64,000 nucleotides of DNA from Chryseobacterium sp. ISL-80 (lineage in GTDB: Bacteria; Bacillota; Bacilli; Bacillales; Cytobacillaceae), in NCBI GenBank assembly GCA_018613055.1, contig JAGGQZ010000004.1, positions 124,001 to 188,000 on the forward strand, read 5' to 3'. The translations under genes and the position numbers were made by a program. Each line of letters opens with the position of its first letter. Positions within the stretch are counted from its first letter, which is position 1. This document shows, piece after piece, positions 7,898 through 17,614 of the stretch. The notes under the pieces were generated by a model. It did no database searches. It was not told the DNA's origin and worked only from the letters and a program-made list of their open reading frames with translations.

Positions 7898-9181
7898 TTA
7901 CATCATATCCTCTTCCTGGAATGATTTCGTTCTCTTGAACTGCCACAAAGCTACACCGATAACGATCAAGGAAAGCAGCATAGTGATGGCAGCAGCTTTT
8001 GAATACTGTGCAGATGTCATGGTCAGGCTGTAAATCCACGAAATCAGGATGTCTGTTCCGCCGGCATTTGCGCCTGGCACTGCAGGTCCACCGCCGTTAA
8101 AGAGATAAATGATATTAAAATTATTGAAGTTGAATGTGTACTGTGTGATCAAGATTGGCGCAGTTGCGAAAAGCACCAATGGCAATGTGATATTTTTGAA
8201 CTTCTGGAAGTTTGTCGCGCCGTCCACTGTGGCTGCTTCATACAATTCTTCCGGAATGGATTGAAGTACCCCTGTTGTCATTGCGAAAATGAACGGGAAT
8301 CCAAGCCATGTCTGAATCAAGATCAAAGCAATTTTTGTATACACTGCTTCAGTCATCCATGGAATCGGGTCAATACCGAACATTCCGAGGATGTCGCGGT
8401 TGATGGCACCGAATGATTCGTTGAACATACCGGCGAATACTAGGATTGAAACGAATGCCGGCACTGCCCAAGGAAGGATGAAGACTGTACGGATAATCGC
8501 CTTCCCTTTAACATCCTTCTGGTTAACAAGAATGGCCAGGAACATTCCCAAAGCCACCTGGAATGTTGTTGCGACAAATGTCCAAATGATTGTCCATGAA
8601 AGAACAGAGAAGAATGTCTGGCGCCAGGATTCCAATTGGAACAAATCAAAGAAGTTTTTAAGTCCGACCCAGTCAACCAATTTGGCAGGCGGTGAATGGT
8701 ACAGATCATAGTTTGTAAATGCGAGCAAGACTACGAAAATGATTGGGAAAACAACAACGAAAATCAAGAGCAGGAAACCCGGTGACATGATCAGATATGG
8801 GAAACCATTGTCGATCAGATTATTGTATTGCTCTTTAACAGTAGTGATGCGTTCTCCTGAGTCTCTTATCAAGCCGACTTTGTATGCGTCATTCAGGTTA
8901 AAGAGATAGAAACCGATTCCAAAAAGCAGAACGATGACTGCCAGGATTCCTTTTACCAGCAAGAAGATCGAGTGGTCTCTTGGTGTCTGCTCTCCCAGTG
9001 TAAACAGACCCCATAGCCCCATGTTAAGCAGATCTGAGAACACTCCGAAGAATGCGCCAGTCAGGATCAGGAAAGCAATTCCCTTTAAGTATTGTTTGTT
9101 GTATAGCTGTCCTAGCCCAGGAATGATCGAAAGGGCTGTTGCTATTCTGCGGTGGTTGGTTTGATAGGACTTCTCTTTCAT
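7898..9181 (-). CDS. mdxF: Maltodextrin ABC transporter permease MdxF (MalF family)
   Basis: A 427-aa permease. The N-terminal extension carries the Gram-positive MalF signature ATALSIIPGLGQLYNKQYLKG and two helices. A MalF-like core follows with the EAA loop ELYEAATVDGATNFQKFKNI (about residues 310-330) and a C-terminal LWQFKRTKSFQEEDMM. The length matches B. subtilis MdxF (about 435 aa). It is second in the operon, separated from mdxE by a 418-nt gap that holds a LacI-type operator and hairpins, so it may have its own control in addition to read-through. Confidence 0.93.
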   Translation of the reverse strand: MKEKSYQTNHRRIATALSIIPGLGQLYNKQYLKGIAFLILTGAFFGVFSDLLNMGLWGLFTLGEQTPRDHSIFLLVKGILAVIVLLFGIGFYLFNLNDAYKVGLIRDSGERITTVKEQYNNLIDNGFPYLIMSPGFLLLIFVVVFPIIFVVLLAFTNYDLYHSPPAKLVDWVGLKNFFDLFQLESWRQTFFSVLSWTIIWTFVATTFQVALGMFLAILVNQKDVKGKAIIRTVFILPWAVPAFVSILVFAGMFNESFGAINRDILGMFGIDPIPWMTEAVYTKIALILIQTWLGFPFIFAMTTGVLQSIPEELYEAATVDGATNFQKFKNITLPLVLFATAPILITQYTFNFNNFNIIYLFNGGGPAVPGANAGGTDILISWIYSLTMTSAQYSKAAAITMLLSLIVIGVALWQFKRTKSFQEEDMM

Positions 9182-9439
9182 CCTATATTCCCCTTTCTCT
9201 TTCTATAATTGATAAGGCTATTTTCGTAAACATTGCTGGTTCACATTTCAGCTGGCTCACTTTGAACAACCAGGTCTGTGAAGGCAACAACCGCTGCGAT
9301 AATCCGCCTTGTTAAAAGCATCAGATGCTTTATGAGAACGAATACATTATCTTTCATACAGAAAATCGTTCGTTTCTGTATTTCACTGAAATCTATTGTT
9401 TTCACTCTCATGAAGCACCTGATTGACTTATCTCTATTC

Positions 9440-9460
9440 TAGCGCAACCGTTTGCTCAAT
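9440..9460 (-). promoter_or_regulatory. LacI-family/CcpA-like operator within the mdxE-mdxF gap
   Basis: Core GCAACCGTTTGC at 9444-9455, which on the minus strand reads TTGAGCAAACGGTTGCGC. It is a near-palindrome with a central CG, the pattern bound by MalR- and CcpA-type regulators. It resembles the two sites in front of mdxE. Confidence 0.55.
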
Positions 9461-9558
9461 GAAAGACTTTTTTACTGCAGTTTTCGTAAACTTTGTGACT
9501 TTCCAAATACCTTTTACAAAAAAACACAAAAATTGGAATATACCTTTGGAAAATACAA

Positions 9559-9581
9559 CAGTACCCCCATGGGAGGTACTG
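9559..9581 (-). terminator. Attenuator-like hairpin just after mdxE
   Basis: CAGTACC and GGTACTG enclose a near-perfect palindrome centred on CCATGG, 18 nt after the mdxE stop. The following minus-strand sequence TTGTATTTTCC is only moderately T-rich, which suggests partial termination that would keep binding-protein mRNA in excess of permease mRNA. Confidence 0.55.
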
Positions 9582-9599
9582 CTATATCTATTGATGCTA

Positions 9600-10877
9600 T
9601 TATTTTGAATGGTTTTGCTTGATGTTCTGTTCGATTTGCTTCACAGCTGAATCAAGTGCTGCCTTTGGCTCTGCTTTGCCTGTTACAACTGTTTGCAATG
9701 CGCTAGCCATTGGTGCCCAAACTTCACCCATTTCAGGAATGTTTGGCATTGGAACTGCGTCTTGAGTCTGAAGTGCAACAGCCTTAGCGCCTTCGTTTTC
9801 AGCGATTGCAGGATCGTCAACAAGTGCTACGTTTGTTGGAACTTCAGCAGTTTGCTCGAAACGATACTTAGCGTTCTCGTCGTTCGTGATGAACTCAAGG
9901 AACTTAGTAGCCCATTCCTGGTTCTTAGAGTAAGAAGAAACGTGCCAGCCTTTAACACCCATGAAAGTCTTCATTGGAGTGCCATCAGCGAATTTAGGGA
10001 ATGGAGCAACACCGAAATCGATGCCAGCATCTTTCATGCCGCCGAATGCCCAAGGTCCGTTCATGACAGAAGCAACATTACCTTCGTTGAAAAGACCGTC
10101 CATAGCAGATCCGCCGTTTTCACCGATGATTCCGTTAGGGAATAGCTTTTCAGCGTACCACTTCTGGATGTACTCAGTACCTTTTACAGCACCTTCGTTG
10201 TTCAAGCCAAGATCTTGAGGGTCAAGAGCTCCGTCTTTTTCCCCGAATACATATCCGCCGTTGCCAGCGATTGGAGCATGTGCAAAGTAGAAGTTATCCC
10301 ATAGTGCAAGGAAACCATACTTGCCATCTTTAGTGTTAGCTTTTGCGAATTCATAAAGGTCTTCCATTGTAGCAGGAACTTCAGTCATAAGAGCTTTGTT
10401 GTAAATGAAAACTGGAGTTTCAGCAGACTTTGGAAGTCCGTATAATTTACCATCGAAAGTTTGTGCAGCTATTGAAGACTCAGAGAAAGTTTTCTTCACA
10501 TCATCGCTAACATTTAGTTCAGCAATGTGACCTTGAACAGCAAGTTCACCGATCTGGTCATGTGGAAGAGTGATGATGTCCGGGCCAGTTCCAGCAGGAC
10601 CGTCAAGACGTAATTGCTCTTTCATCTTTGTAGCCATTTCTACTTCTTTGAACTCGATTTTGATACCGTTTTCTTTTTCGAAGTCAGCAGCTACTTTTTC
10701 AAGCCAGCCAGACTTATCTTTGTCTTCCCAAACTACCAGCTTCTCTGGTTTAGAAGCATCTTCTGTTTTTTCGCCTTTGCCTTCTGAACCTGTGTTTTCT
10801 TCTTCTTTAGGTCCACAAGCAGCAAGAGCACCGACCATTAAGATCAGCATCATGAAAATTGACAATGCCTTTTTCAT
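9600..10877 (-). CDS. mdxE: Maltodextrin-binding lipoprotein MdxE (extracellular solute-binding protein family 1)
   Basis: A 425-aa lipoprotein. The signal peptide KKALSIFMMLILMVGALAAC ends in a lipobox (LAAC, Cys about 21), followed by a charged linker and a MalE-like fold (VVWEDKDKSGWL, AVQGHIAELN, YGLPKSAETPVFIYNK, NGPWAFGGMKDAG, MPNIPEMGEVW). It is anchored on the outer face of the membrane and delivers maltodextrins to MdxFG. It is first in the operon and has a clear sigma-A promoter with two downstream LacI-type operators, so it should be induced by maltodextrin and subject to catabolite repression. Start supported by AGGAGGGGTATACAC. Confidence 0.94.
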   Translation of the reverse strand: MKKALSIFMMLILMVGALAACGPKEEENTGSEGKGEKTEDASKPEKLVVWEDKDKSGWLEKVAADFEKENGIKIEFKEVEMATKMKEQLRLDGPAGTGPDIITLPHDQIGELAVQGHIAELNVSDDVKKTFSESSIAAQTFDGKLYGLPKSAETPVFIYNKALMTEVPATMEDLYEFAKANTKDGKYGFLALWDNFYFAHAPIAGNGGYVFGEKDGALDPQDLGLNNEGAVKGTEYIQKWYAEKLFPNGIIGENGGSAMDGLFNEGNVASVMNGPWAFGGMKDAGIDFGVAPFPKFADGTPMKTFMGVKGWHVSSYSKNQEWATKFLEFITNDENAKYRFEQTAEVPTNVALVDDPAIAENEGAKAVALQTQDAVPMPNIPEMGEVWAPMASALQTVVTGKAEPKAALDSAVKQIEQNIKQNHSK

Positions 10878-10936
10878 GTGTATACCCCTCCTAAAAATGT
10901 GTAGTTACTTTTTATTGTGCAGATTGTCTCCCAATC

Positions 10937-11025
10937 TGTGCAAACGTTTGTAATGTTGTTTGCAAGTCTATGAAAACGATTGCACAACCTACCTCTTATT
11001 ATAAAGACTTAAATCATTTTGACAA
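10937..11025 (-). promoter_or_regulatory. mdxE promoter with two LacI-type operators
   Basis: On the minus strand TTGTCA (11020-11025), 16 bp, TATAAT (10998-11003). Downstream of the predicted start site (about 10991) lie two operators: TGAAAACGATTGCA (10971-10984) and the perfect palindrome CAAACGTTTG (10941-10950, within TGTGCAAACGTTTGTA). Their CG centres are 32 bp apart, about three helical turns, so two repressor dimers would sit on the same DNA face. MalR-type or CcpA binding here would act as a roadblock. Confidence 0.7.
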
Positions 11026-11137
11026 CTAGTTTTTTTTATTTTTTTTACCGAAATACAGAATTCGTTAATTTTTTGTGAATCAGACTTTTTATAATTGACA
11101 TTTTAAAAGAGGTGTTCTACCCTTGTTTTAATCTTGA

Positions 11138-12922
<1,785 letters not shown>

Positions 12923-12931
12923 GATAGTGGG

Positions 12932-12968
12932 CCCCTTTCCAGTTGTGGGAAGGGGTTTACTCTTTTTT
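12932..12968 (+). terminator. Terminator of the cyclomaltodextrinase gene
   Basis: CCCCTTTCC and GGGAAGGGG (one G-U pair) around the loop AGTTGT, followed by TTTACTCTTTTTT. The remaining 250 nt before the MATE gene are AT-rich with no other gene seen. Confidence 0.75.
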
Positions 12969-13221
12969 ATGCTTCGTTATTCTTTTCATATTTAGTATAG
13001 ATTTTAACTATTATCGGAATTAGTGCAGGGTTTCGCGGAATCTTTTTTGTTTTTCACATAATTAAGGTAGGATTGCAGTGAATTTCTTCTAAAAGTTAGC
13101 GGATTTTATTCTCCTCAAAATATCCTGATCTACAAATTTTTTTCGAAAAACGAAGGTTTTTCACTTCAAATCCCTTCCAGAGTCTGTATAATAAAAGAAT
13201 TACAACTTGGAGATGTGTAAC

Positions 13222-14565
13222 ATGAAGAAAAAAACTGCTAAACTATCGTTATTTGCCATTACATGGCCTCTATTTATTGAAATTATGCTATATATGCTGA
13301 TGGGGAATGCGGACACGCTGATGCTGTCCCAGTATTCGGATAACTCTGTCGCAGCTGTAGGGGTTTCCAATCAAATCCTTTCCATGGTCATCGTCATGTT
13401 CGGCTTCATCGCCACCGGTACGGCCATCCTGGTTGCACAGAATTTAGGGGCGGAACGGGACAATGACGCGCGGGAAATTTCCTCTGTCTCAATCGGGGCG
13501 AACCTTGTCTTTGGATTGATCCTGAGTGGGGCTGTGTTCATTTTTAGCGAGCAATTGCTTAACCTGATGGATCTTCCTCCTGAATTGTTTGAAGAGGCCA
13601 ACTCCTACTTGAGGATTGTCGGCGGATTTTCATTCATCCAGTCGCTGATCATGACCGTCAGCAGCATCATCCGCAGCTATGGCTTCACGCGTGATATCAT
13701 GTATGTCACCATCGGCATGAACGTGCTGAACGTCATCGGCAACTATTTCTTCATCTTCGGTCCCTTCGGTTTTCCCGTACTTGGGGTTGAAGGTGTAGCG
13801 ATATCCACCACTGTCAGCCGAATCATCGGATTGCTCGCTGCAATTTTTGTCATGACAAAACGGGTTCCTGGATCGCTGCCATTGTCGATGCTGTTTAGTT
13901 TTCCAAAGAAACATCTAAAGAACCTGCTCAATATCGGGATTCCTTCAGCCGGCGAGCACCTAAGCTATAATGGCTCGCAGATGGTGATCACTTATTTTAT
14001 CGCCACCCTTGGAACCCAGGCACTGACCGCAAAGGTTTATACACAAAATGTCATGATGTTCATCTTCCTTTTCAGTATTGCGATCAGTCAGGGAACACAG
14101 ATTTTAATTGGCCATATGGTCGGGGCAAAAGAAGTTGAGAACGCTTATAAACGAGCATTAAAAAGTTTAAAACTTGCGATATTGATTTCGATCTTCGCGG
14201 CAGTGGCCGTTTCTTTCTTTTCAAAAAACCTGCTGGGAATCTTCACTGACAATATGAGCATCATCGAACTTGGCACCACATTGATCCTGCTTACCATCAT
14301 CCTTGAGCCAGGCAGATCTTTCAATTTAGTCCTGATCAGTTCATTAAGGGCTGCTGGCGATGTGAAATTCCCCGTCTATATGGGAATTCTGTCAATGTGG
14401 GGAGTCAGCGTGACGCTCTCCTATTTCCTCGGAATCTATCTGGAAATGGGACTCGTCGGCATCTGGATCGCCTTCATCGCCGACGAATGGCTGCGCGGAC
14501 TGCTGATGCTGTGGCGCTGGAGATCGAGGGTTTGGGTGAAAAAGTCGTTTGTAGCTGCAAAATAG
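13222..14565 (+). CDS. MATE family multidrug/Na+ antiporter
   Basis: A 447-aa integral membrane protein with 12 hydrophobic segments in two homologous halves, typical of MatE (PF01554). Landmarks are SLFAITWPLFIEIMLYMLMGNADTLMLSQYSD at the N-terminus, split by the usual loops, VGVSNQIL, and the second-half GSQMVITYFIATLGTQALTAKVY. It probably exports cationic compounds using a Na+ or H+ gradient; the substrate is unknown. The ATG at 13222 follows GGAG with 9-nt spacing; in-frame TTG at 13207 lies before the ribosome binding site. TATAAT at 13187-13192 with a weak TTCAAA is the likely promoter. It is monocistronic. Confidence 0.9.
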   Translation: MKKKTAKLSLFAITWPLFIEIMLYMLMGNADTLMLSQYSDNSVAAVGVSNQILSMVIVMFGFIATGTAILVAQNLGAERDNDAREISSVSIGANLVFGLILSGAVFIFSEQLLNLMDLPPELFEEANSYLRIVGGFSFIQSLIMTVSSIIRSYGFTRDIMYVTIGMNVLNVIGNYFFIFGPFGFPVLGVEGVAISTTVSRIIGLLAAIFVMTKRVPGSLPLSMLFSFPKKHLKNLLNIGIPSAGEHLSYNGSQMVITYFIATLGTQALTAKVYTQNVMMFIFLFSIAISQGTQILIGHMVGAKEVENAYKRALKSLKLAILISIFAAVAVSFFSKNLLGIFTDNMSIIELGTTLILLTIILEPGRSFNLVLISSLRAAGDVKFPVYMGILSMWGVSVTLSYFLGIYLEMGLVGIWIAFIADEWLRGLLMLWRWRSRVWVKKSFVAAK

Positions 14566-14655
14566 ATTAAATTAGGCGTTTCGGTAACCAAAGGAGTACT
14601 TAAACGCACTTTTTACAAAATAAATGTCGACTTGGAAAGTCATTTTCACAGTTTT

Positions 14656-14782
14656 ATAGTAAAAAATTTATTTATATAGCGAAAATCATGATTTTATAGC
14701 GACTTTTTTATTAATATAGCGAAAAGCAAATTTTTATAGCGATTTTATGATTTATATAGCGAAAATTGAATTTTTATAGCGA
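14656..14782. repeat. 20-bp tandem repeat array (ATAGCGA units)
   Basis: ATAGCGA occurs at 14676, 14696, 14716, 14736, 14756 and 14776, exactly 20 bp apart, with a degenerate ATAGTAA at 14656. Flanks alternate between TTTATATAGCGAAAA and TTTTTATAGCGA, giving a 40-bp higher-order period. The array is very AT-rich and non-coding. It lies in the gap between the convergent MATE and asnO genes. Confidence 0.9.
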
Positions 14783-14813
14783 ATTGGTAATTATCATCGA
14801 TTTTTACCAGTTA

Positions 14814-14851
14814 CATAAAAAACTTCAGGCAATTCAACATTTGCCTGAAGT
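14814..14851 (-). terminator. Terminator of asnO (minus-strand orientation)
   Basis: An 11-bp perfect stem ACTTCAGGCAA/TTGCCTGAAGT (14822-14832 with 14841-14851), followed on the minus strand by TTTTTATG. Confidence 0.75.
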
Positions 14852-14856
14852 CCGAT

Positions 14857-14885
14857 GCAAGCCCTATCCCAGGGCTTGCTTTTTT
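14857..14885 (+). terminator. Terminator for + strand transcription (MATE side)
   Basis: A 9-bp perfect stem GCAAGCCCT/AGGGCTTGC (14857-14865 with 14871-14879) followed by T6 on the + strand. It abuts the asnO stop codon. Confidence 0.75.
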
Positions 14886-16731
14886 AATCTGCAATATTAA
14901 TATTATAGTCCCTGAACCAGATATGAATCTGGGCTAGCTGTGCCAGCAGCTGCGGGCCGGTCATCAGCTGGCCGAACCATGGCACTTTGAAGGAAGCGCC
15001 CTCGGTTTCGATCATTTTTTGCAGTGTGGCTCTGTCGAAGAATTCATGCAGCGCACTGTTCGAATCGGCCATGAAGTCTGACAGCATTCCCTGTACTGCC
15101 TGAGTATAGGCAGGATGGTGTGTCTTCGGATAAGGACTCTTTTTCCGGTATAATACTTCATCAGGCAAGGTGCCTTCCAATGCCTTGCGCAAGATTCCTT
15201 TTTCCCGGTTGCCGTGCATCTTCATCTCCCATGGGATATTCCAGACATATTCGACAAGGCGATGGTCGGCAAACGGAACCCTTACTTCAAGGCTCGCCCC
15301 CATGCTCATTCGGTCTTTCCTGTCGAGGAGGGTCGTCATGAACCAGATGATATTTAAATAGAATAATTGTCTCCGCTTTGCATCGATCTGGTTCTCCCCG
15401 TCAAGTACGGGCACCTCTGCTATCGTCTCATTGAATTTCGCCATCATGTAATCTTCCAGACTCAATTTTTTCCGCCAGTGGTCTCTCAGCATATTCTGCC
15501 GTTCATTAATCGACCTCATCCACGGGAATCCTTGCCGGTTCAGGTCATCTTCGCGGTGAAACCAAGGATATCCTCCAAAGATCTCATCTGCACATTCACC
15601 TGAAAGTCCTACGGTAAAATCCTGTTTGATTTCACGGCAGAACCAGAGCAAGGATGAATCGATGTCTGCCATTCCCGGCAGGTCCCGGACATGCACGGCT
15701 TCTGTCAGATAGTCTGCCAGATCGTGCTGTGAAATGACGCTATTATGATGAACGGTCCCGAATGTTTCCGTCATCTTATTGATCCAGTAGGCATCGGCAT
15801 TAGGCTGGAACTCATTTTCCTTAAAAAACTGATCATTGCCTTCATAATCGATCGAGTAAGTGTGCAGGCTCCCCTTGCCCTCCGCCTTATAATGGTTCGC
15901 GGCGATCGCCGTGATGGCGCTTGAATCCAGGCCGCCGGAAAGGAATGTACATAGCGGAACATCGGAAACAAGCTGCCTGGTTACGGCGTCTGTGAACAGT
16001 TCACGTACCTTCTCAGACGTTTCTTCCAGACTGTCTTTGTGCTCTTCACTTTTAACGTTCCAGTATCTCCACACCTTCAGCCCATTTTTTGAAAAAATGA
16101 GTCCATGTCCTGGACGCAGTTCCTTCATATTTTTAAAAATACCAGCTCCTGGCGAACGGGATGGCCCGAGCCCAAAAACCTCGCAAAGTCCTTCCCTGTC
16201 TACTTCCGGCTTCACCTCAGGATGAGCCAGCAGCGCCTTTTGTTCAGAAGCAAACATAAGACCTGATACTGTTTCAATAAAAAAGAGCGGCTTTACACCA
16301 AGGCGGTCACGCCCGATGAACAGCTTTTCCTCCTGATGATCCCAAACGGCAAAGGCAAAAATCCCATTTAAATGATCGAGGCAATTTTCCTTCCATTCCA
16401 TGAAAGAATTGAGCAAAACCTCTGTATCAGAATGGCCGTTAAAAGAATATCCTTTTAATAGCAGTGCTTTTCTGAGGTCTTCAGTATTATACAGTTCTCC
16501 GTTATAACAAATGGTATAACGGCTGTCTCCCTGTGCCCTGGTCATTGGCTGCTTGCCTCCCTCGGGGTCGACAACCACCAGCCTTTTATGGCCCAGCGCA
16601 GCATGTTGTGAAGTCCATACATTGGTATCATCAGGACCTCTTTTACTTAAAGTTTCCGCCATTTTTGCAATCGTCTTATGCTCATTGTCCAGATTTTTCC
16701 GATAGTCTACCCAGCCAGTTATTCCACACAT
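14884..16731 (-). CDS. asnO: Asparagine synthase (glutamine-hydrolysing), AsnO type
   Basis: A 615-aa class II amidotransferase. The N-terminal nucleophile Cys2 (MCGITGWVDY) begins the glutaminase domain (about 1-210, with GHKRLVVVD and YNGELYN). The synthetase domain carries the PP-loop LSGGLDSSAI (about residue 263) and GECADEIFGGYPW. It converts aspartate, ATP and glutamine to asparagine. Length and sequence match B. subtilis AsnO (YisO), the paralogue linked to sporulation, and the divergent neighbour yisN is the same as in B. subtilis. The start follows AGAAGGGATGATCATAA. A specialised amidation role cannot be excluded. Confidence 0.93.
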   Translation of the reverse strand: MCGITGWVDYRKNLDNEHKTIAKMAETLSKRGPDDTNVWTSQHAALGHKRLVVVDPEGGKQPMTRAQGDSRYTICYNGELYNTEDLRKALLLKGYSFNGHSDTEVLLNSFMEWKENCLDHLNGIFAFAVWDHQEEKLFIGRDRLGVKPLFFIETVSGLMFASEQKALLAHPEVKPEVDREGLCEVFGLGPSRSPGAGIFKNMKELRPGHGLIFSKNGLKVWRYWNVKSEEHKDSLEETSEKVRELFTDAVTRQLVSDVPLCTFLSGGLDSSAITAIAANHYKAEGKGSLHTYSIDYEGNDQFFKENEFQPNADAYWINKMTETFGTVHHNSVISQHDLADYLTEAVHVRDLPGMADIDSSLLWFCREIKQDFTVGLSGECADEIFGGYPWFHREDDLNRQGFPWMRSINERQNMLRDHWRKKLSLEDYMMAKFNETIAEVPVLDGENQIDAKRRQLFYLNIIWFMTTLLDRKDRMSMGASLEVRVPFADHRLVEYVWNIPWEMKMHGNREKGILRKALEGTLPDEVLYRKKSPYPKTHHPAYTQAVQGMLSDFMADSNSALHEFFDRATLQKMIETEGASFKVPWFGQLMTGPQLLAQLAQIHIWFRDYNINIAD

Positions 16732-16925
16732 TTATGATCATCCCTTCTAAGCGGAACTTTTGTGCCAATCAAAAAAATACGTTCTCAAACGCGATAATCG
16801 CTTAAGCATTACTCATCTTATGCAGTAAGATCCAAACTGGTTAATCGCCTAACTTTTAAATCATGTTATAAATTCGCCAAAATCTGTCTACAAAGAAGGT
16901 GAGCGACAATTAATGGAGGATCCAA

Positions 16926-17486
16926 ATGAATCGACAACAACGAAGCAATTTAATTGAATTCCAGCCCCGGTCTTTCAATTCCGGGACCGTAGAATATATT
17001 AATTCACAATGGGTTTTCTTTGATGAAGAAACGGATGAAGCCGCACTTGTTGAGGAGTTTATCCACCAGGAAGTTGAAGTCCAGCGAAACAGCAAATGGT
17101 GCAAGGGATTTTTGCTCGATAACGGAAGCATTCAGACTGGCAATGAAACCATTTCTTTGATAGACCAGGAAATGATCAGGATCAGGAAACAGCTGATCTA
17201 TTCTTTCGAGCGTCTGCTGGATGAATTGAATGATGAGGCATTTGTCCAATTCATCCATACATTGAATTCGTTAAATTTCTCCATCTATGATTGCATCTAT
17301 TGTTATAACCATCTGACATTCCTTGATCATGAAACAGGAAGATCCGGAGTGAATTTTTTGATTTTCGACAACGAAGAATACATCTGCAGCGTACAGCATC
17401 ACTTTGATTATTTTGAAATACAGAATGACCGGTTTGAACTGACCTTGAACAACGGGAAGCGGACCGTGATCGAAAGGATTTCCTAA
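16926..17486 (+). CDS. yisN: YisN-like DUF2777 protein
   Basis: A 186-aa cytosolic protein of unknown function, starting MNRQQRSNLIEFQPRSFNSG. It matches by length and position the DUF2777 protein YisN, which neighbours asnO in B. subtilis. Visible features are an acidic N-terminal half (FFDEETDEAALVEEFIHQEVE), a Cys-containing YDCIYCYNHL segment near residue 125 and a beta-rich C-terminus. There is no signal peptide or membrane segment. The start follows AATGGAGGATCCAA. It is monocistronic, with a strong terminator directly behind it. No reaction can be assigned. Confidence 0.8.
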   Translation: MNRQQRSNLIEFQPRSFNSGTVEYINSQWVFFDEETDEAALVEEFIHQEVEVQRNSKWCKGFLLDNGSIQTGNETISLIDQEMIRIRKQLIYSFERLLDELNDEAFVQFIHTLNSLNFSIYDCIYCYNHLTFLDHETGRSGVNFLIFDNEEYICSVQHHFDYFEIQNDRFELTLNNGKRTVIERIS

Positions 17487-17493
17487 ACTGCGA

Positions 17494-17526
17494 AAAAGCC
17501 TGCATTCGATGTGAATGCAGGCTTTT
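17494..17526 (+). terminator. Terminator of yisN
   Basis: AAAAGCCTGCATTC/GAATGCAGGCTTTT, a 14-bp perfect stem with 5-nt loop GATGT, followed by CTGTATT. Confidence 0.85.
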
Positions 17527-17614
17527 CTGTATTGGCTCTTTTCAGGAATGCTTCCAAAACGGGCATGGCAAAATATTCGTAAAGACAGAATTCAATTTTA
17601 CTTATTGAGCCTTC

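Larger units (their letters stand above)
9182..9599 (-). other. 418-nt mdxE-mdxF intergenic region, no gene
   Basis: This gap is far longer than a normal intercistronic space and contains no credible reading frame. Besides the operator (9440-9460) and the attenuator-like hairpin (9559-9581), it holds an 8-bp perfect inverted repeat TACAGAAA/TTTCTGTA (9357-9364 with 9373-9380) and a small hairpin AAGCATCAGATGCTT (9317-9331). It separates the highly expressed binding protein from the permeases. A leader RNA or second promoter could lie here, but I could not identify a convincing -35/-10 pair. Confidence 0.6.
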
